Assembly (NCBI RefSeq): GCF_014643915.1
Contig: NZ_BMKE01000011.1
Location: forward strand, 601 to 64,600
From: Oceanisphaera marina
GTDB lineage: Bacteria > Pseudomonadota > Gammaproteobacteria > Enterobacterales > Aeromonadaceae
Length of the DNA stretch: 64,000 bases
Direction: 5' to 3'
Part shown: in pieces, positions 37,501 through 44,429 of the stretch
Layout: every line of letters starts with the position of its first letter
Position numbering within the stretch: the first letter of the stretch is position 1
The notes under the pieces: generated by a model
Seen by the model: only the letters and a program-made list of their open reading frames with translations
Told to the model about the DNA's origin: nothing
Database searches by the model: none
Translations under genes and position numbers: made by a program

Positions 37501-37785
37501 ATGTTATCGACCACCACTATGCTAAACACCACGAAACCACTGACCTTTAACGGCTTTCCCGAGTGGGCCGAGGGGCTGATAGCCGAACTGGATCTGGAAC
37601 TGATAGAGCGAGAGCAGGGCGCCGACTACCATCAATGGTTATTGGACTTTGAGGGCAGCCGGGTATTTTTGTGCTTTCAGCATTATGCCGATTGCGCCTG
37701 GCTGCAGCCATTGAGTGCTGCGGATCAAGAGGTAGCCGATTGGCTAACCCTGCGGTGGAACCAGTCTTCGGCCGCTGTCAATTAA
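37501..37785 (+). CDS. DUF3630-like small protein
   Basis: This roughly 94-residue protein resembles the DUF3630 family of marine gammaproteobacteria, which has no known role. The conserved part seems to be FPEWAEGLIAELDLELIER, then YHQWLLDFEGSRVFLCFQHYADCAWLQPL, suggesting a small alpha/beta fold. There is no signal peptide. The ATG at 37501 has GAG at a good distance; in-frame ATGs at 37489 and 37471 are alternatives. It follows selO on the same strand, about 100 bases away. Confidence 0.65.
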   Translation: MLSTTTMLNTTKPLTFNGFPEWAEGLIAELDLELIEREQGADYHQWLLDFEGSRVFLCFQHYADCAWLQPLSAADQEVADWLTLRWNQSSAAVN

Positions 37786-37876
37786 GGGCAGTGTTTACAA
37801 GAGACGGTATTTTCTGTGGCCGATAGCTGATGGATGGTTTAAAGCCGACGACATGACTTAAACAGGAAGGCTCACT

Positions 37877-38776
37877 ATGGCGCCGAAAGACATTCTATTG
37901 GCATTGGTGGTTATCGGCGTATGGGGCATGAACTTTGTCGTCATCCTCGCGGGCCTGGAGGGCGTGCCGCCCATGTTGCTGGGGGCGCTGCGGTTCACTC
38001 TGGTGGCCTTTCCTGCCGTGCTGCTGGTCAAGCGGCCCGCTGTGCCCTGGCGCTGGTTGATAGCTTATGGCGGTACCATATCATTGGGCCAGTTTGCCTT
38101 TCTGTTCTACGCCATGGCCAATGGCATGCCGGCCGGGCTTGCGTCTCTGGTGCTGCAATCACAAGCTTTTTTCAGCCTGCTGTTTGCCGCGGTATTGCTG
38201 GGTGAGAAAATCAGACCCGTGCATCTGGCTGGTCTGCTGATTGCCGCCGCCGGGTTGGCGGTGATCGGCCGGGGCGGTGATGGCACCATGACCATGCTGG
38301 GCCTGGGTCTGACACTGGCTGCGTCAGCCATGTGGGCATTGGGCAATATAGTGACCAAGAAAATCGGCCGGGTGAATTTGATTGGTCTTATCGTATGGGG
38401 AAACCTGGTGCCGCCGCTGCCATTTTTGGGGTTGTCGCTGTGGCTGGAAGGACCGGAACAAATAGCTGACGCCTTACGCCATATTGGCAGCCATACGCTG
38501 CTGGCGCTGGTGTATCTGGCTTTCGTGGCCACCTTGCTGGGCTATGGGCTCTGGAGCCGTTTGTTGCAGCGTTACCCTACCGGTATGGTCGCGCCTTTTT
38601 CACTCTTGGTACCTGTGGTGGGACTCAGCTCGGCGGTGTGGCTGCTGGATGAGCACCTTACGTCTATCCAATGGGCCGGTGCTCTGTTGGTGATGCTGGG
38701 ATTGGGGTTGAATGTATTTGGCGCCCGGCTCTGGAATTTACTTTCAAATAAAGACAAATGTGCATCGAAAGGGTAG
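37877..38776 (+). CDS. eamA: EamA amino-acid metabolite exporter
   Basis: EamA (YdeD) of E. coli exports O-acetylserine and cysteine. The 299-residue protein has ten membrane segments in two EamA repeats and closely tracks E. coli EamA: ALVVIGVWGMNFVVILAGL, LRFTLVAFPAVLLV, YGGTISLGQFAFLFYAMANG, MPAGLASLVLQSQAFF, YLAFVATLLGYGLW and PFSLLVPVVGLSSA. An AGGAAGGCT site precedes the ATG. Substrate is inferred from the family. Confidence 0.87.
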   Translation: MAPKDILLALVVIGVWGMNFVVILAGLEGVPPMLLGALRFTLVAFPAVLLVKRPAVPWRWLIAYGGTISLGQFAFLFYAMANGMPAGLASLVLQSQAFFSLLFAAVLLGEKIRPVHLAGLLIAAAGLAVIGRGGDGTMTMLGLGLTLAASAMWALGNIVTKKIGRVNLIGLIVWGNLVPPLPFLGLSLWLEGPEQIADALRHIGSHTLLALVYLAFVATLLGYGLWSRLLQRYPTGMVAPFSLLVPVVGLSSAVWLLDEHLTSIQWAGALLVMLGLGLNVFGARLWNLLSNKDKCASKG

Positions 38777-38819
38777 CATAGCGGCGCACACATTCCGGTA
38801 TTGATTAAAAATAAAGCAG

Positions 38820-38847
38820 TTGTCAATGTCGCGCGGCTGGTTATACT
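38820..38847 (+). promoter_or_regulatory. Sigma-70 promoter of yhhQ
   Basis: TTGTCA (38820-38825) and TATACT (38842-38847) with a 16-base spacer are each one mismatch from consensus. Start of transcription would fall near 38854, only about ten bases before the preQ1 aptamer. Confidence 0.65.
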
Positions 38848-38863
38848 AGGCGCCGTTTCCGGA

Positions 38864-38895
38864 ATGGGTTCCCTAACCCCATTAATCAAAAAGGT
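38864..38895 (+). ncRNA. preQ1-I riboswitch before yhhQ
   Basis: The 32 bases from 38864 fit the class I preQ1 aptamer: P1 stem ATGGG with CCCAT, first loop TTC, the P2 strand CCT, AA, an A-rich third loop (TAATCAAAAA) and the P2 partner AGG closing an H-type pseudoknot. The sequence runs closely parallel to the Thermoanaerobacter tengcongensis aptamer (UGGGU...AACCCCA...AAAA...AAGG). The AAGG of P2 is also the ribosome binding site, six bases before the yhhQ ATG. Ligand binding should therefore hide it and lower YhhQ synthesis when preQ1 is plentiful. The fold is read by eye. Confidence 0.82.
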
Positions 38896-38900
38896 AAATC

Positions 38901-39572
38901 ATGGTTATTTCACCCCAACAATATCGCACCGCCCTGTTGCGGCTGGCGTTGTTTCACGTCGCTATTATTGCCGCCAGCAACTATCTGGTGCAGCTGCCCT
39001 TTACGCTGTTCGGTTTTCATACCACCTGGGGAGCGCTGAGCTTTCCGTTTATTTATCTGGCCACCGATCTCACGGTACGTATCTTTGGCGCCGCCATGGC
39101 CAGACGCATTATTCTGCTGGTGATGCTGCCGGCACTGGCCAGCTCCTATGTGCTGTCGGTGCTGTTTTTTGAAGCAAAATATCAAGGCCTGGCGGCCTTG
39201 TCCGAATTCAACCTGTTTGTTGCCCGCATTGCGCTGGCCAGTTTTATGGCTTATGTGCTGGGACAGATCATGGATGTATCTGTCTTTAACCGGCTGCGAC
39301 AAATCAAGGCCTGGTGGGTGGCACCGACCTGTTCGACTATTTTCGGTAATCTGGTGGATACCCTGGTGTTCTTCAGCCTGGCATTTTATCGCTCGCCAGA
39401 TCCCTTTATGGCGCAGCACTGGGTTGAAATTGCCTGGATCGACTACGGCGTTAAATTGCTGTTCAGTCTGGTGTTGTTTGTGCCAGCCTATGGCTTGCTG
39501 CTTAAGTATCTAAGCAGCAAGTTCATTGGCGAGGCCGGAGTAAGTGTACAAGCGCAAACGTCCAGGGCCTAA
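38901..39572 (+). CDS. yhhQ: Queuosine precursor transporter YhhQ
   Basis: YhhQ imports preQ0 and preQ1 for tRNA queuosine synthesis. The 223-residue protein has six membrane segments and the family blocks FPFIYLATDLTVRIFG, VLGQIMDVSVFNRLR and CSTIFGNLVDTLVFF. The preQ1-I riboswitch over its ribosome site confirms the substrate from independent evidence. The stop overlaps by four bases the stop of the convergent periplasmic gene. Confidence 0.95.
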   Translation: MVISPQQYRTALLRLALFHVAIIAASNYLVQLPFTLFGFHTTWGALSFPFIYLATDLTVRIFGAAMARRIILLVMLPALASSYVLSVLFFEAKYQGLAALSEFNLFVARIALASFMAYVLGQIMDVSVFNRLRQIKAWWVAPTCSTIFGNLVDTLVFFSLAFYRSPDPFMAQHWVEIAWIDYGVKLLFSLVLFVPAYGLLLKYLSSKFIGEAGVSVQAQTSRA

Positions 39573-40159
39573 AGTCGGGTGATGGCCTCAATGTCCAGTG
39601 CTTCGGCATAGGCCTTGAGGTCGTCTTCGCCCACGCCTCGACCGGCGATCTGGATCAGAATGCGGTTGGCCACCATCATTTGCAGCTCCTGGCTGTTGCC
39701 CTCGCTTTTTACCATGGCGGTGTGTCCTTTGATGCGCTTGACCTTGTAGCCCCCCATGGTGGCCATGCTGGGGTTGGTAAACAGCATGCCCATGGTTTGC
39801 AGCAGTGGCGAGTCTTTGGTGATGCTGATTTCCAACCGCCCGCCATCTTTACGGTAGCTGCGCGAGGCATTGATGCCGCCGCCAAAAAACGCCGCCGACC
39901 CCGCCTGGCTCTCTACCTCTTCCGCCTGCCAACCAGCCAAGGGGTCGGGAAATAAATTGCCCAGTTCGCCAGCCTGTAATTGGCGGATCAAGGTCGCCAC
40001 ATAGTCGAATTGCGTTGCTGCCTGTGACAGTTCACCGGCCTCATAGGCCTGGGTACCGGCGGTTATCGCCTGCTTGATTTCGGTGTGGGTCTCGGCTGTT
40101 TCATCGGCAAACACCATGCTGGGCAGCAAGATTAATGCCCATAGCCCTTGTTTGTTCAT
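39569..40159 (-). CDS. Periplasmic protein of unknown function
   Basis: I do not recognise this 196-residue protein beyond a general resemblance to conserved gammaproteobacterial hypotheticals. GGAGGGAAC before ATG 40159 fixes the start. It has a signal peptide ending in MVFA, an all-helical stretch with a TPR-like repeat (AITAGTQAYEAGELSQAATQ), then an alpha/beta part with SYRKDGGRLEISITKDSPLL, GYKVKRIKGHTAMVKSE and ANRILIQIAGRG. The frame continues upstream to 40258, but that part is unlikely to be coding. RyhB and its Fur box start 100 bases upstream, on the other strand. Confidence 0.75.
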   Translation of the reverse strand: MNKQGLWALILLPSMVFADETAETHTEIKQAITAGTQAYEAGELSQAATQFDYVATLIRQLQAGELGNLFPDPLAGWQAEEVESQAGSAAFFGGGINASRSYRKDGGRLEISITKDSPLLQTMGMLFTNPSMATMGGYKVKRIKGHTAMVKSEGNSQELQMMVANRILIQIAGRGVGEDDLKAYAEALDIEAITRL

Positions 40160-40252
40160 CAGGTTCCCTCCAGCTGTTATCCCATCCAGTGTAGTCCAGC
40201 CGTGATGAGCAACCGCAAGAGAAAAAATAAACAATAAAAGCGAGTGACACAG

Positions 40253-40284
40253 TTGCAATTAGTAATGATAACAATTATCGTTAC
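40253..40284 (+). promoter_or_regulatory. ryhB promoter with Fur box
   Basis: TTGCAA (40253-40258) and TATCGT (40276-40281), 17 bases apart, are overlapped by a Fur box. AGTAATGATAACAATTATC matches 15 of 19 positions of the consensus, and the wider palindrome GTAATGATAA-CAA-TTATCGTTAC (40262-40284) has nine of ten paired positions. Iron-loaded Fur should block the promoter, as at E. coli ryhB. The box might also serve the divergent periplasmic gene. Confidence 0.82.
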
Positions 40285-40287
40285 CTT

Positions 40288-40407
40288 GCTTTCGGGAAAT
40301 AGCTCCCACCGTATTCGATTACGCAGTATGTGGAGATGGGTTTCGAAGGCGCGACATTGCTCACATTGCTTCCAGAGTTTTAGGCCGGCTTATGCCGGCC
40401 TTTTTTT
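40288..40407 (+). ncRNA. ryhB: RyhB iron-sparing small RNA
   Basis: The segment holds GACATTGCTCACATTGCTTC (within 40352-40375), the same letters as the E. coli RyhB core that pairs with mRNAs such as sdh and sodB. The rest of the expected design is also here: a Fur box immediately upstream and a Rho-independent terminator (GGCCGGC-4-GCCGGCC plus seven T, ending 40407) downstream. The RNA would be about 120 bases, a little longer than the 90 of E. coli. The 5' end is estimated from the -10. RyhB acts with Hfq under iron shortage to turn down non-essential iron proteins. Confidence 0.92.
40383..40407 (+). terminator. RyhB terminator
   Basis: GGCCGGC pairs with GCCGGCC around a four-base loop, followed by seven T. 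It is the 3' end of RyhB and gives the U-tail needed for Hfq. Confidence 0.9.
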
Positions 40408-40409
40408 AT

Positions 40410-41060
40410 TTACATTTCCAGCAGTCGTTTAACCAGTTTGCCAATGCCGGTGTCGGCCTCGGTAATGGTTTTCGCCAGCATGTAGGCGGGAGTAGAAATA
40501 ACCTGATAACGACTGTCTTCCACCACGTCTGTGACCGCGCAGCCAATATGCTCGCCGCCCATGGCGGTAAAGGCTTCAGCTACTGCGGCTTCGGTGCCTA
40601 TGGTGCCTTTTACGCCCGCAGGGTAAACCCGAGGAATCAATACCGGCGAAATACAGCAATATCCGGCAGGTTTGCGCGCGGCAGCAAAGGCTTTGCATAC
40701 CGCCAGCACCTCGGCATCAAGCTGAGTGTTTGCGCCCTGAACGGCAAAATCGCACAGGTTTTTGGCCACCCCAAAGCCTCCCGGCAGCAGCAGGGCATCA
40801 AAGTCTGCAGCTTGCAGCTCGGTTAGCGGTTTGATGTCACCGCGCGCGATGCGGGCAGCTTCCGCCAGTACATTGCGGCTACTGGATTGCTCTTCTTCAC
40901 CAGTGATGTGATTGATGACCTGACGTTGAGGCTTGTCGGGGGCAAAACACTGGTAACGGGCGCCTTGTCTGGCCAGGTGCAACAGGCATAACACGGCTTC
41001 ATGAATCTCTGCACCATCATAGACGCCGCAGCCGCTCAAGATAACGGCAACTTTCTTCAT
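40410..41060 (-). CDS. elbB: ElbB, DJ-1/PfpI-family glyoxalase-like protein
   Basis: ElbB (isoprenoid biosynthesis protein with amidotransferase-like domain) has weak glyoxalase activity in E. coli; its true role is unclear. The 216-residue protein follows the family: ILSGCGVYDGAEIHEAVL, APDKPQRQVINHITGE, RNVLAEAARIARG, LLPGGFGVAKNLCDFA, the nucleophile-elbow cysteines in GYCCISPVLIP and STPAYMLAKTI. The second ATG (41060) is preferred since AAGGAG is six bases from it. Confidence 0.92.
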   Translation of the reverse strand: MKKVAVILSGCGVYDGAEIHEAVLCLLHLARQGARYQCFAPDKPQRQVINHITGEEEQSSSRNVLAEAARIARGDIKPLTELQAADFDALLLPGGFGVAKNLCDFAVQGANTQLDAEVLAVCKAFAAARKPAGYCCISPVLIPRVYPAGVKGTIGTEAAVAEAFTAMGGEHIGCAVTDVVEDSRYQVISTPAYMLAKTITEADTGIGKLVKRLLEM

Positions 41061-41261
41061 ATTCATCTCCTTATTGCTATGCGCATATTCTGCGAATGCT
41101 CATTAAACAAACCGTTAGCATCATGCTAGCATTTATTTCGCTGGATCTTTATGCAGAACCGAGACAAGAAAGATTTTCCACATTGCAAGATCTTAATTAG
41201 CGATCACAAATAAAATCATAACCTATTGATATATATAAAATAATAAATAAGATCAAGATCT

Positions 41262-41294
41262 TGCTATGATCGCCTTTGCACAGAGTTATCCACA
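41262..41294 (+). promoter_or_regulatory. Extended -10 promoter and DnaA box before polA
   Basis: TGC-TATGAT (41262-41270) is an extended -10 element, which would start transcription near 41277. Perfect DnaA box TTATCCACA lies at 41286-41294, just downstream of that start, and TTTTCCACA (41174-41182) is a weaker second box. Six GATC sites fall between 41144 and 41271 in an A/T-rich stretch. DnaA, Dam or SeqA could link polA expression to the replication cycle; that is inference. Confidence 0.5.
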
Positions 41295-41372
41295 GGGCTG
41301 AATGGCGCTGCCGTGGTGTCTAAAGCCAGGCTGTGGCATGCTAGCGGCCAACGTATTAACGAGAACGACACC

Positions 41373-44111
41373 ATGGTTGCCATTCCTTCCAAGCCGCTGA
41401 TCCTAGTTGATGGATCTTCCTATTTGTATCGTGCCTATTTTGCTTCCCTGCAAGCCGATCTACGCACCAGCGACGGCCGCCCAACCGGGGCCATTCGTGT
41501 GGTCACCAATATGATCCGCAGCCTGCACAAACAGTTTCCCGACTCGCGGGTAACAGTGGTATTTGATGCCAAGGGCAAGACCTTTCGTGATGATCTTTAT
41601 GCTGAGTATAAGGCGCAGCGGCCCTCCATGCCGGACGATTTGCGCAGCCAGGTAGAGCCGATCCACAACATCATTAAAGCCATGGGCTTGCCGCTGTTGA
41701 TCGAAAGCGGAGTGGAAGCGGATGATGTGATTGGCACCCTGGCCCGTCAGGCAACCGAGCAGCAGCTGGATGTAGTGATCAGCACAGGTGACAAAGACAT
41801 GGCGCAACTGGTGTCGGATCATGTGCTGCTGATGGACACCATGAAAAATACCTTTATGGATCGGGACGGCGTAACCGAAAAATTCGGTGTGCCGCCCGAG
41901 TTGATTATCGATCTGCTGGCGTTGGTGGGCGATAAGGTCGACAACATTCCGGGTATGCCCGGCGTGGGCGAAAAAACGGCTCTCGCCTTGTTGCAGGGGC
42001 TGGGATCCATCAAGCAGATCGCCGCCAATACCGACAAAATCGCCGATCTGGGCTTTCGGGGCGCCAAAAGCTTTGCCGCCAAGTTTGTAGAACATCAGGC
42101 CATGGTCGAGTTGTCTTACGAGCTGGCCACCATTAAAACCGATGTCGATCTGGCCTGGGGGCCGGCAGATTTACAGCAGACGCCCCCGGATACCGAAGCT
42201 CTCAAAGCCTTGTATCGCGAGTTTGAATTTCGCAATCTGCTGGAAGAGCTGGAGCCTGGCGAAGCTGCTGAGGTTGCCAAACCTGCAACCCCGGCCATGG
42301 CGGTGGACTATCACACCATATTGACTGAAGCGCAGTTGCAGGAGTGGGTAGCGCGACTGGCCAAGGCCCCTTATTTTGCCTTTGATACCGAAACCACCAG
42401 CCTGAATTATCGTGATGCCCGGGTGGTCGGCGTGTCGTTTGCCATTACGCCGGGCGAAGCGGCCTATGTGCCCTTTGGCCATGACTATCTGGACGCGCCC
42501 GAACAGCTGAGCGAAGCCACCGTATTGGCGGCCCTGGCGCCCTTGCTGGAAGCGGAACAGCCGATAAAGCTGGGTCAGAATCTGAAATACGATGCCAACG
42601 TACTGAAAAACCACAATATTCACATGCGCGGCATCGGGCTGGATACCATGCTGGAGTCCTATGTGCTGAATTCGGTGCAGACTCGGCACGACATGGACAG
42701 CATGGCCAAATTCTTTCTGGATCATGCCACCACCTCATTTGAATCTATTGCCGGCAAGGGTGCCAAGCAGCTGACCTTTAACCAGATCCCGCTGGAACAA
42801 GCCGCATTTTATGCCGCCGAAGATGCGGACATCACGCTGCGTTTGCACCATTATCTGGCCGAGCAACTGGGTGCAGATCCCGAACTGCAATCGGTGTTTA
42901 CCGAGATTGAAATGCCGCTGGTGCCGATTCTGGCGGAAATGGAATACACGGGCGTCAAGATAGACAGCCAACTGCTGGCGGTGCAGAGCGAAGAAATTGC
43001 CAAGCGACTCAAAGAATTGGAGCTGGAGGCTCACGAGCTGGCGGGCGAACCCTTCAACCTGAGCTCGCCCAAGCAGCTGGGTGAAATACTGTTTACCAAG
43101 CTTGCGCTGCCGGTGCTGAAGAAAACGCCCAAGGGCGCACCCTCGACCGCAGAAGAAGTACTGCAAGAGCTGGCGCTGGATTATCCACTGCCCAAGTTAT
43201 TGATGGAATATCGGGGCCTGAGCAAGCTGAAATCGACCTATACCGATAAACTGCCGCTGATGGTGAACGAGCACAGTGGGCGCATTCACACCTCGTACCA
43301 TCAGGCGAATGCAGCCACCGGTCGTTTGTCGTCGTCGGATCCCAACCTGCAGAACATTCCCATTCGTACCCCGGAAGGGCGACGCATTCGTCAGGCGTTT
43401 GTGGCGGCACCCGGCTACAAGCTGGTGGCGGCGGATTACTCGCAAATCGAGCTGCGCATCATGGCGCATCTCTCCAAGGATAAAGGCCTGTTGGAGGCCT
43501 TTTCGCAAGGGCTCGACATTCACAAGGCCACCGCCGCCGAAGTATTTAGCGTGCCACTGGAACAGGTCACCATGGAGCAACGTCGTCGCGCCAAGGCCAT
43601 CAACTTCGGCCTTATTTATGGCATGAGTGCCTTTGGCTTGTCGCGCCAGCTGGGTATTCCGCGTCATGAATCTCAGGCTTATATGGATATTTATTTCGAG
43701 CGCTACCCTGGGGTGCTGAAATACATGGAAGACACCCGTGCCCTGGCGGCAGAAAAAGGTTATGTGTCTACCCTGTTTGGTCGCCGCCTGTACCTGCCCG
43801 AAATCAACGCCAAAAACGGTGCCCGTCGCAAAGGCGCCGAACGTGCCGCCATCAACGCGCCCATGCAGGGTACGGCCGCGGATATCATCAAAAAGGCGAT
43901 GATCAAGGTGGCTGACTGGCTGCCCCGGCAAGCAGAGGGCGAAGTACGGATGCTGATGCAGGTACACGATGAACTGGTATTTGAAATCCGTGAAGACAAG
44001 GTGGCGGACTTCAAGCAGCAAATCTGTGATCTCATGCAGCATGCCGCCAGTCTGGATGTGCCGCTGCTGGTGGAAGCCGGCGAAGGCGACAACTGGGATC
44101 AGGCGCATTAA
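41373..44111 (+). CDS. polA: DNA polymerase I
   Basis: PolA fills gaps, removes RNA primers and serves repair. The ATG at 41373 gives 912 residues starting MVAIPSKPLILVDGSSYLYRAY, aligned with E. coli. All three activities look intact: the 5' nuclease domain (about 1-290, GDKDMAQLV, GVGEKTALALLQ), the proofreading domain with FDTETTS (DxE) and YAAEDAD, and the polymerase domain with the motif A region ADYSQIELR, KAINFGLIYGMSAFG and motif C VHDELVFE. It ends in WDQAH like E. coli. The frame is open to 41313 but without a ribosome site. Confidence 0.97.
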   Translation: MVAIPSKPLILVDGSSYLYRAYFASLQADLRTSDGRPTGAIRVVTNMIRSLHKQFPDSRVTVVFDAKGKTFRDDLYAEYKAQRPSMPDDLRSQVEPIHNIIKAMGLPLLIESGVEADDVIGTLARQATEQQLDVVISTGDKDMAQLVSDHVLLMDTMKNTFMDRDGVTEKFGVPPELIIDLLALVGDKVDNIPGMPGVGEKTALALLQGLGSIKQIAANTDKIADLGFRGAKSFAAKFVEHQAMVELSYELATIKTDVDLAWGPADLQQTPPDTEALKALYREFEFRNLLEELEPGEAAEVAKPATPAMAVDYHTILTEAQLQEWVARLAKAPYFAFDTETTSLNYRDARVVGVSFAITPGEAAYVPFGHDYLDAPEQLSEATVLAALAPLLEAEQPIKLGQNLKYDANVLKNHNIHMRGIGLDTMLESYVLNSVQTRHDMDSMAKFFLDHATTSFESIAGKGAKQLTFNQIPLEQAAFYAAEDADITLRLHHYLAEQLGADPELQSVFTEIEMPLVPILAEMEYTGVKIDSQLLAVQSEEIAKRLKELELEAHELAGEPFNLSSPKQLGEILFTKLALPVLKKTPKGAPSTAEEVLQELALDYPLPKLLMEYRGLSKLKSTYTDKLPLMVNEHSGRIHTSYHQANAATGRLSSSDPNLQNIPIRTPEGRRIRQAFVAAPGYKLVAADYSQIELRIMAHLSKDKGLLEAFSQGLDIHKATAAEVFSVPLEQVTMEQRRRAKAINFGLIYGMSAFGLSRQLGIPRHESQAYMDIYFERYPGVLKYMEDTRALAAEKGYVSTLFGRRLYLPEINAKNGARRKGAERAAINAPMQGTAADIIKKAMIKVADWLPRQAEGEVRMLMQVHDELVFEIREDKVADFKQQICDLMQHAASLDVPLLVEAGEGDNWDQAH

Positions 44112-44114
44112 CAG

Positions 44115-44145
44115 CAGCCGTCAGCGGTAAGCTTTCAGCTGTCAG
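44115..44145. repeat. Half copy of the dispersed repeat (copy D) after polA
   Basis: AGCCGTCAGCGGTAAGCTTT then CAGCTGTCAGTTGAAGA follows the polA stop and carries the most complete form of one arm of the family seen as copies A and B. The polA terminator follows at once, as at uvrD. Confidence 0.6.
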
Positions 44146-44150
44146 TTGAA

Positions 44151-44187
44151 GAAAAAACACCGGGTCTGCTGGCCCGGTGTTTTTTTA
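44151..44187 (+). terminator. Terminator after polA
   Basis: ACACCGGG pairs with CCCGGTGT, flanked by six A and seven T. The loop is TCTGCTGG. It separates polA from the thiamine-controlled thiD transcript. Confidence 0.9.
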
Positions 44188-44282
44188 TGTCTGCTGCTTT
44201 GCCCCGCTGGTTTTACTTCCATCTTAAGGCTGATGGCTTCCAGCTTTCCTTTCGGGGTCTAGCTCGCTATTATCGAATGATT

Positions 44283-44379
44283 GTTAGTCGGGGAGCCTTG
44301 GTCGAGAACCCAAGTGCTGAGACGGTGTATACCGGACCCGCTGTACCTGATCCAGTTAATACTGGCGTAGGAAACTAAC
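44283..44379 (+). ncRNA. TPP riboswitch (THI element) before thiD
   Basis: The conserved TPP aptamer blocks are all present: P1 arms GTTAGT (44283-44288) and ACTAAC (44374-44379), GGGGAGCC, the pyrimidine-binding CTGAGA (44317-44322), and the pyrophosphate arm ACCTGATC-CAGTTAATACTGG then CGTAGGAAA. Thiamine pyrophosphate should shut off the gene downstream. Confidence 0.96.
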
Positions 44380-44401
44380 GGGTAAGCGCCAGTTTGCCAG
44401 T

Positions 44402-44423
44402 GGTTTCTTCGCCTGAAGGAGCC
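44402..44423 (+). promoter_or_regulatory. SD-masking hairpin of the thiD riboswitch
   Basis: GGTTTCTTC (44402-44410) pairs with GAAGGAGCC (44415-44423) over nine positions, counting two G-U pairs, with loop GCCT. The AAGGAG inside the right arm is the thiD ribosome binding site. With no T-run between aptamer and gene, this points to translational control: ligand binding would favour this hairpin. An alternative pairing that frees the site was not worked out. Confidence 0.65.
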
Positions 44424-44429
44424 AATGAA

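Noticed and set aside
41144-41294. Calling this region oriC
   Set aside because: Only one perfect and one relaxed DnaA box, and the usual oriC neighbours (mnmG, mioC, dnaA) are missing.
43197-44108. 303-codon minus-strand frame inside polA
   Set aside because: Shadow of the polymerase domain; polA is full length and conserved on the other strand.
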